Part shown: positions 56,996-64,000 of the stretch, one piece after another
Layout of the letters: each line of letters starts with the position of its first letter
Position numbering within the stretch: position 1 is the first letter of the stretch
Assembly (NCBI GenBank): GCA_004151065.3
Contig: NWUY0305025858.1
Location: 1-64,000 of the forward strand
Direction of reading: 5' to 3'
Source of the DNA: Larix sibirica
Taxonomy: Eukaryota > Streptophyta > Pinopsida > Pinales > Pinaceae
DNA length: 64,000 nucleotides
Made by a program: the position numbers and the translations under genes
Notes under the pieces: model-generated
What the model saw: only the letters and a program-made list of their open reading frames with translations
Databases searched by the model: none
Told to the model about the DNA's origin: nothing

Positions 56996-58012
56996 ATAAA
57001 TCCGAAGTGGGTATTAAGCTTAGAAGGAAGAAAAATGCACAAAATCCTATCAGGCCATACGGCTAGCCTGGAATGGGGCGACCGGGCACAGTATGTCTTT
57101 CTGAAAAGACAGAATATTCCGGTGATCCTTGTTGTATTAGGAGATGAAGTCCCTCTCGTTTTCCGAGAGTACCCGCTATGCAAAAAGGTTTGTTCCATAA
57201 TATGGAAGGATACCGCCGAGGAAAGTACATTATGGTTGGATTCCGAGAGGGTGGCAGCTACCATATTGGATTTTGCCCTCCAGTGTCATGCGATCTGTCG
57301 CAAATATGCGACTGGACCTGGCCTTTCGGAATGGCTTATGGTCTATTTATCCCGTTATGGCGTAGATCTACGGGAGCTGGAGCTTAAGTGGAAGGACTCT
57401 AAAGAAATGAGATAAGACTCTAAAGAAATGAGATAAGAAATGGGAGGGAAGGAATCTCCGTTGAAGGAGGAATCTCGAGAGGAATCCACTGTTCTGCGTG
57501 ATCCTCGCCTGGTCACCGAGGAACCGCGCGGGGCGGTGCATTCTTCTGAGGAACCAGAGAGGGTTTCCTTTCCTTCCTTTCCTCGGCGGTATAATTCCGT
57601 TCCTTCGGACGAAGATTCCAAGAAATCCCAAAGAGTACCTGGGTCCAAAGAAGACGTAAACCGGAAAAAGCTTCCGGCTTGGGAACAATGGGAAAGATCC
57701 CTGAATGCAGAAAACATCATAACTGCAGTACGGGATTTCAAGATGGGGCTAGTAGGGGAAAATATATAATATGTCTGGTTTTTACTCCTTAACTGTATGA
57801 GGCTGGTGATTGGGGTGCCACACTGGTTCGAAGATGACGAGTGGGTCCCTCGGGATAAATGGCAAAATTTATTGGAATATGACAATCTCGTGTTTGGGGT
57901 CTACAGTCACAACCAGAAATTGAACACCATAAATACCCAATCAACAAGCGGGGGTTGTTCTCATCCGAACATTACTACATTATTCCCACATAAAGATTTT
58001 CTTTCTTGTTAG
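56948..58012 (+). pseudogene. Unassigned coding-like region: three open stretches in one frame
   Basis: Three open stretches, 56948-57415 (155 codons from ATG), 57440-57769 (109) and 57797-58012 (71), all lie in the same frame and are separated only by TAA stops at 57413, 57434 and 57767, so about 355 codons are kept in register. The first part looks like a folded domain (WVLSLEGRKMHK, LEWGDRAQYVFLKR, IPVILVVLGDEVP, CHAICRKYATG), the second is a charged Glu/Arg/Ser/Pro-rich linker with WEQWERSL, the third is Trp-rich (PHWFEDDEWVPRDKW). The true start is uncertain, because 56948-56990 is antisense to the gypsy integrase; the original N-terminus may be lost. No family recognised: possibilities are an element gag-like gene, a viral relic or a lost nuclear or plasmid gene. 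The minus strand is open for 176 codons here but gives a Ser/Arg-rich shadow. Confidence 0.5.
57395..57436 (+). repeat. Perfect 21-bp tandem duplication containing a stop
   Basis: GACTCTAAAGAAATGAGATA(A) at 57395-57415 and 57416-57436 are identical. The unit is seven codons long, so the duplication keeps frame and copies the TAA. Confidence 0.95.
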
Positions 58013-59480
58013 TATGCTGGTCTGCAATTACTTAGTATCCACCATAGGCCTTATATACCACGTAGCCTACTATACTAAGGTGCGTGCTGGTCCTTCACTT
58101 TCCGCTTCTACTGACGCACAGAAAAAATGGTATGAGTTTTAGGATATCTGCTAAACCAAACAATCCCCAACGTGGCCCAGAATAAACTGCATTACTACAG
58201 GCTTCCCCAGCCGCTTCGTACCTATATAATGCAATGCTCAATCACTTAAGGCTGCCAACAAAGGTGGCCACAGTTCGTTTATCAATGCCTGCCCAAAAAA
58301 CTACCACCTTAAAGAGTAAAGATAATATGGGCAGGAGCTACAGCCTACACACCCTCCACACTACGGCTACCACCACTTTCCTTCCCGCGAACAAGGAGAA
58401 CATAGTGTGCAAGCCGTCAACAACCACTACAAGTCCACATACACAATGTACACAACAGTGGTCCTACCATCAGATCAGAGCCCTACCTTCATCAGTTAAA
58501 TTACATCCATCAGAATCTATTCCACACAGCCTTACAGCATACCATCCCAAAAGGCATATTTAAGCAATCGAAGCCCAATACTCCCATTCAGCCCACCCAG
58601 AAGTTCACAGCAAGCAATTCGACTATAGGACAAGCACGTACCGTGTCGACATATCCATCTTCAACTCATGTTTTTTAACCACAGGATCCATCTCCCGCGC
58701 TTATACTATTTGATACAGCCAGAGCAGCTCATTATTGATTCACCTATTACAGCAGCTGGCACATATAATTCATACGCCTCATACCCATCCTTTTTTATCC
58801 TCGAAGTACACGTACACACCAGTATTCACAGCAACACGCCAGCAACACCAGGGGACATTGAAAAACAGATAACGATATAAAAAACACATATAAAATATCC
58901 ATCAACGTAAGTAGTGGCTCGACTAAAAGGAGAGGAACGACATCCACGAACCAACAAACCATGTTAATTAATACTAATTACCAGAAGGACACCCCACTTA
59001 GACCTATTCCTAAGGAGCACTTACAGCAGCATACAAAAAATAGTAAATGTCATACTACGTCCGAGCATTATTAGACAACAATTCTCTGATTAGTTTCATT
59101 CTTAAACCTCAGGGGTTCCCCAAACTAATCCACAAAGGAATTTGAACTAAGTGAGAATGATAGAAACTATCTTACGGTGTGCACAAGGGTTCGAACTATG
59201 TGAGAACTCAACACACAATCAAGAGCATTACCCGGGCAGAAACTCTTCCCCGCCCGGTATGCTTCCGAATAGAATAGCACCACATATTGGGGTGAGGGAA
59301 ATAAACTACACATACTTTATTTGTAGGCTCAATCAACTCATTCCTACCCCAGGTCAACAACTCATTCCCAGCCCGAATAGTCTTCTTTCTGCTTTAAGGA
59401 AATCATCTAATTTCTCACGATTGGGAAGGCACCTGAGGATTACACCTATACGCAGAAGAGACAACTGGTAACCGGGGCAG
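58013..59480. other. A/C-rich spacer with CAC/ACA words
   Basis: 58240-58900 is rich in ACAC, CCACCA, ACAGCA and CATC words on the plus strand. GTGAGAA(T/C) with GAACTA-GTGAGAA repeats near 59144 and 59194. CAACTCATTCC repeats near 59336 and 59359. ORFs of 70-109 codons follow from the biased composition and are not called. Confidence 0.35.
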
Positions 59481-59481
59481 T

Positions 59482-59930
59482 AGACTACAAGTTGATAGAA
59501 AGTAAATTGTACAAGCTAGGAGTAGATGGAATCTTGTGCAAATGTGTTCTCATACATGAAAGAAATGCAATCTTATATGAGGCACATGAGGGGATAGCTA
59601 GAGGTCATAATGCAGGAAAGGCATATTAAAAAGGTGGTGCTGCGCGAAGGATTGTGGTGGCCATCCTTGTTATAGGATGCAAAAGAATATGCTAAGCAAT
59701 GTGATATCTGCTAAGGAATTAGGAAGCCCTTGATACGTGATGAGATGCCATTATTCCCTGTGGTTGCATTGGAACCTTTTGATAAATGGGTGATTTATTT
59801 TGTAGGACCTATAAATCCCCTTGTGCAGAGAGCGGGAGCACACTATATAATCATAGCCATAGAGTATTGAACACGTTGGCTGGATGGACAGTTGATGAAG
59901 GGCCTAGTTAACAGAAGTTCTTTTCAACCT
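59482..59930 (+). pseudogene. Ty3/gypsy integrase fragment
   Basis: DYKLIESKLYKLGVDGILCK, LYEAHEGIARGH (zinc-finger His pair), a frameshift and stop near 59628, LWWPSL-type bases, then a frameshift to MPLFPVVALEPFDKWVIYFV with GPINPLVQRAGAHYIII and a TGA. It is the same family as the integrase at 43.3 kb. The first catalytic Asp is again Tyr (VIYFVG). Homology ends near 59920, before the second Asp. Confidence 0.85.
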
Positions 59931-59934
59931 TACT

Positions 59935-62265
59935 ATGCTAAGGACTACTCCATCAAACGACTTAGAATAATAGCAAATTTACTTACCAAATTGCATCAAG
60001 ACTACTCATATAGCATACCTACTTGCATCTGAAAACAAATTTGCAAACTGGGCAATGCCAGGGTTGGTGTTGGACTGATCTTTCATTTTAGTTCTTCAAA
60101 ATCCTTTGATTACTTCCCCATTGGAATCTCTTTCCAATAGTTGTTATAACATGTAGTGGTGCGGCCACAACTGAACATGATGCTATGAACTTCAAAGGTA
60201 CTAGGAGGCTCTCAAAAAACTCCTTACTTCAATGAGATAAACAAGAGTTGGCCACTTGATTATGCCTTCCATCTTCATGGGATCAATCTTGAGTTCTTCT
60301 CCACTAGTAACATACCCCAAGTACACCAACGATTGCCAGTAAATAGACCCTAAAGATGAATTCCAAAACATCGATAAAATAAGTTATAACGTAGCTTTCC
60401 CTAAAACATTTTGATAAAACTCACATTTCTAAAAGTTTGACAGCAAATTATGTTCCCTCAGAGTATCTAACCCTGGCATTAGATGTGAGATATGCTCTTC
60501 CTAGGTAGAGCTAAAAACTAATATATCATCCAAGTACACTACTACAAATGAATCTAGTAAGGGGCATAGTACATCATTCATCAAACGCATAAATGTCGTT
60601 GGTGCATTACATAAACTATAAGGCATTACCAACCATTCATATAGAACTTGCCTTGTCTTGAAGGTAGTCTTGCAAGTGTCTTCTTCTTTAACACACACCA
60701 GATGGTATCCCTACATGAAATCCAACTTTGGTGAAAGATTTGGTGCACTGCAGCTAGTCCAACAAGTCATCAATCCTGGGAAACGGGTAACAATTCTTGA
60801 GAGTTCTCTTTTTAAGAGCTTTGTAATCAATAACAATTCTCCGAGTTCCATCCTTCTTGGGTACTATGATGATGGGTGACCGAGCAGGTGAAGTACTTGG
60901 CCTTATGACTCCTTGCTCAAACAATTGTTGCTACTACTTCTTCACTTCATCTACTTCCAATATAGACTGTTTGTACAATACTACGTTTGGAAATGGAGAG
61001 TAAAGCAATAGTTGTATGTGCTCCACTTCCCTCTTAGGTGGCATCCCTCTAGCTCTTGGAACACTTCTTCATATGCCTGCAAAAGCTTCTCCAATTGGTG
61101 TTTCTACTCTTTTGTACATACATCTACAGATGCTTTCACTTCTACCAATTCATCTCCTTCACGATTTTTTCTCATGAAGAGTAGTATAAACTTCCTACTT
61201 GAGCTAATCAGTTTCATGGCTTGGTTAGCACTTACCAAAGAGATCTTGGATTTACCTTTGTGTGCATTAATTAGAAAAGATTTGCCATCCTTTACTAGGC
61301 AGTATACGGTTCCTCTCCTTATGAAGATTGCGTCCCCTAGGTACATGTAGGGGGTTCCAAACACTACACCACACATCAAGTGACAGCACATTCACCTCCG
61401 CTTAATCAATATAATTTGCACTAATGGCATATCTTATCTTACACTCGCAACTCTAAATCCTTATTTACCCATCCTAGTGGGTATGGACGAGGATGATCAT
61501 GTACTTCCAATCCAAGCTTACTTACTAGATCCTCTACTACGAGGTTGGCTTGTGAACAAAAGTAAAATAGAGCATCCACCTTTGTCTTCTTGACTTGAAT
61601 CTTTATATGGAAGAGCTTGTTCATCTCCTTCTATTACCTATAATGGAGGTTTATCATGTTCACCTCCCTCTACACTGTAGTACAAACAATATTATCATCC
61701 ACATATGAGATGCTCTCAAATTGCTTCTCCAAATCCATGCTTAACATTTTCTTATTCTTGCCTTACAATTTATTGGATTCAACTCAGGATGTAGCTTCCA
61801 ACACTTGCCCTTCAGTATGACCATCTATGTTACAATGGTTACAATGGTTGTTTTGATCCTTCCATTGTTGTACAGCAACATCAATCATCTTTCCCTTTCC
61901 TTTCCACTTCTTAATTCCCTCATTGAAAACACCCTGTGGATCTATTTGCTTGGAACCACTTGGTTGTCCTTTATTCTTGTCCATATTGAGATATTGTGCT
62001 TGCACAAAGGCTTCATCAATGGTCTTAGATTTAAAGAGCGTCACTTGCCTACTTAAATAATTGTGTAGACCACCCAAACACTTAATGACTACATCTAGGT
62101 TTTTGGGAGATATTCCAAACTGAATGGCTTATTTTTTTCACTCGGTAGTGTGCTCTTGAGTACTTTTTCCTTTAAGAAAGTAAAATCCCCTACAAGTTCT
62201 CCTTCTTTCTTTGCTTATAACTCCTGAAATATTCCGATGCATTAGAAGTCATTAGGCTTTTTATT
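59935..62265 (-). pseudogene. Ty3/gypsy relic: gag, protease region, reverse transcriptase
   Basis: Minus-strand order: gag (62265-61760) with GGLHNYLSRQVTLFKSKTID and a zinc knuckle CNHCNIDGH whose last Cys is lost; the protease region (61624-61104) with QVKKTKVDALF-FCSQANLV, where the DSGA-type active site is not visible; RT (about 60900-60300) with [49 protein letters not shown] and VVYLDDILVFS; and the start of the RT connection/RNase H (VTSGEELKIDPMKMEGIIKW, EVRSFLRAS). Stops and frameshifts throughout, although 60501-60698 is open for 65 codons. The integrase is absent in this orientation. Confidence 0.88.
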
Positions 62266-62845
62266 CTTTCACAAATATTCCATTCCTTCCGGCCGGAGGG
62301 GGATCGTAGGTACGCGGAAAGGGGGATAAATTCTCAAGGATGAAATATTTACCAAAGAGGCTATTCAAATGAAGAATCATATTAAAGAAGGCCGGAAGCC
62401 CCTAAGCCCATTCTGAAATCGTCATATCAGTTAAGATCGAAAAAGGAAACGATGGAAGAATCAGGGGTTTTGGTAGGTGGGCTAGCCATGAATCATGACA
62501 CACCAAGCTCAGTAGGGAGGAAATACTTCATGTATATAGAAAAATAGAAAGCCAAGAAGGAAATAAGAGAGGGAAAATAGTTAACAATTAGTGGGAGCCT
62601 TAGAGCAGGCAAGACCCTTAATTCTGTGCCCAAATGAGATTATCACTAAATTAAAGAGGGGCCGAGGGTGCCCCCAAGTAGCAAGCCCTAAAAAGAATTA
62701 TAGCTTTTTAGAATATAATCCTGATGTTTTTTTATTAAAGAATCAATGTGTGCTGGATCGAAAGCAGTAGAGTAATTGTCATCTTTTTTAAGAGCCTAGG
62801 ATTTCTGTTCGGTGGATTCAGAGGGAAGGACTAGGGGAATCTGGT
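62266..62845. other. Spacer, possible LINE flank
   Basis: Nothing firmly assigned. The DNA just upstream of 62850 may be more LINE endonuclease sequence, too degraded to read. Confidence 0.3.
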
Positions 62846-62849
62846 TTAT

Positions 62850-62976
62850 TGAACGGGGAAAATGTCATAGTAGGAGGAGACCTAAATATCACACTCAACC
62901 AGAGGGATATTTGGGGAAAAGCAGCAAGATGTGATCGTCTAGTTTCTTATTTCTCTCACGTTTTTGAAGCACTTTC
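62850..62976 (+). pseudogene. LINE apurinic-type endonuclease scrap
   Basis: GENVIVGGDLNITLNQRDIWG then FSHVFEALS. The GGDLN core is the conserved catalytic-domain signature of plant LINE endonucleases. Only about 40 codons remain and a stop follows. It may belong to the same clade as the RT pieces at 30-31 kb, but no join is visible. Confidence 0.75.
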
Positions 62977-64000
62977 CTGAACTTGTGAAGGGAAGGAGAA
63001 AGACGCATATCTGTTATTAGTAGATGCAGTCTTCGCGCTTCGATCGTTCAATTGGGGGAGGTTCGTTCCTTCGTTCCTCACCCCTCATTCGAGTCTCGGA
63101 GAAATGCACTTTTCCTTATAGACGATGTACTATTTATAGCGGGGTATAGAGAAAATTGACACGACGAATGACGGGTTATTTTCCATAATATGCATTTGCT
63201 CGTGTTTCTCTTTATTTTCGAAACTCATTCACCGCGCGCTTGACGAAATAGACTAATATAGGTAGGTGTTTTGACCCGATGCTCTGTTCGCCTTGTGTCC
63301 CACTGCCTACTTGTTTCCTATTGCTTTGCCTTTCTAGTTTGCAAAGCCTTTCCCCTGCCCTGTGCCTGCTTCTTTACTGCCTTTTGCCCTGCCCTGTTAA
63401 TGATAGCATGTTGTTTTTTTTATTTACGTATTATACGGGTTGAGGTTGGTAGATGGGCATCGAGCGGGATGTAATTAACTTAGCATGTTGATATGCTGCG
63501 CGAGGTGTTTGGATTTACTAAGTGAAGCATTGTGGTTGGATCTGCTTTGTGATTCATTTGCAAGGTTGGGGCCGGGATTGGGTGATTCGCTTCGTTCGGT
63601 TGATGCTTTATGGATGCGTGCTTCCCTGATTGATCTGTGCTCCCTTTACCAGGGGGTGCTCCGGGTTTAAGTCTCCAGCCCACGCATACATAATTTATTT
63701 CCACCTAGGTCAAGGCCCTACGTGTGACTTATTGTTTTGTACCCTGATAAATCACCAGGCAAATTCCCCTAATAATTTCTTTCTGTGGTAGGGTAGTAAT
63801 AAAATGAATAAGGCAAGTCATATGTGGTAAGCTCTAAGCACGGGAAAGAAAGAAAAGCCATTGTGTATATCTAAGGCAAGTAAAGCCAAGGAAAGGCCAG
63901 CGCATGCAAGCGAAGGCAAGCGAAGGCAATAAAAATATGGATAAGCCATGCATGTAACTCCTGACTACGTAAGTAGCTAATACGTAAGAAGGACCAATAA
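62977..64000. other. Spacer with short repeats
   Basis: CCCTGCC / CTTTGCC words near 63315-63400 (C/T-rich on plus). GCAAGCGAAG occurs twice at 63906-63925, within a run of AAGGCAAG words from 63870. Open stretches at 63271-63474 and 63485-63704 on both strands are not supported. Confidence 0.4.

Noticed and set aside
57355-57885. 176-codon minus-strand ORF, the longest single ORF in the window
   Set aside because: It is antisense to the plus-strand frame, which holds for about 355 codons. Its Ser/Arg-rich, repetitive reading is typical of a shadow of a Glu/Arg-rich coding strand.

Overview
The window reads as gene-poor organelle-type DNA from a seed plant, most likely a very large mitochondrial genome and perhaps that of a gymnosperm. 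This is an inference, not an identification. The support is: (1) long stretches with no recognisable gene, built from degenerate, strand-flipped short repeats of the kind seen in plant mitochondrial spacers; (2) inserted fragments of nuclear plant retroelements (Ty3/gypsy, Ty1/copia and LINE), all broken by stops and frameshifts; (3) no bacterial operons, ribosome-binding sites or phage genes. I found no intact mitochondrial gene, rRNA, tRNA or intron domain, so nuclear heterochromatin cannot be excluded from sequence alone.

Layout. 1-7.1 kb is a retroelement graveyard: gypsy pol (+), gypsy gag (+), a LINE reverse transcriptase (+), LTR-like DNA, a copia gag-pol relic (-) and a second gypsy gag (-). 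7.1-25.5 kb holds no recognised gene and is made of several degenerate repeat families. 25.56-26.9 kb is a gypsy RNase H-integrase relic (+). 30.1-31.4 kb carries two LINE fragments in the wrong order. 31.7-32.6 kb begins a series of triplet-phased blocks that recur at 45.2, 49.7-50.5, 52.0, 54.1 and 55.4-55.8 kb on both strands. 42.3-44.0 kb is the best preserved gypsy pol (RT-RNase H-integrase, +). 56.5-58.0 kb joins a gypsy integrase relic (-) to an unassigned coding-like region (+). 59.5-62.3 kb has a gypsy integrase (+) tail-to-tail with a gypsy gag-protease-RT relic (-), and 62.85-63.0 kb has a LINE endonuclease scrap.

Nothing here works together as a pathway. Two things stand out. The first is the unassigned region at 56948-58012, where three open stretches share one reading frame and are interrupted only by a few stops, one of them copied by an exact 21-bp duplication. 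The second is an 82-bp perfect inverted repeat (23860-23941 and 46076-46157), which could support recombination that flips the 22 kb between its arms. The triplet-phased Gly/Ala/Ser/Thr-type blocks are the most unusual non-coding structure.
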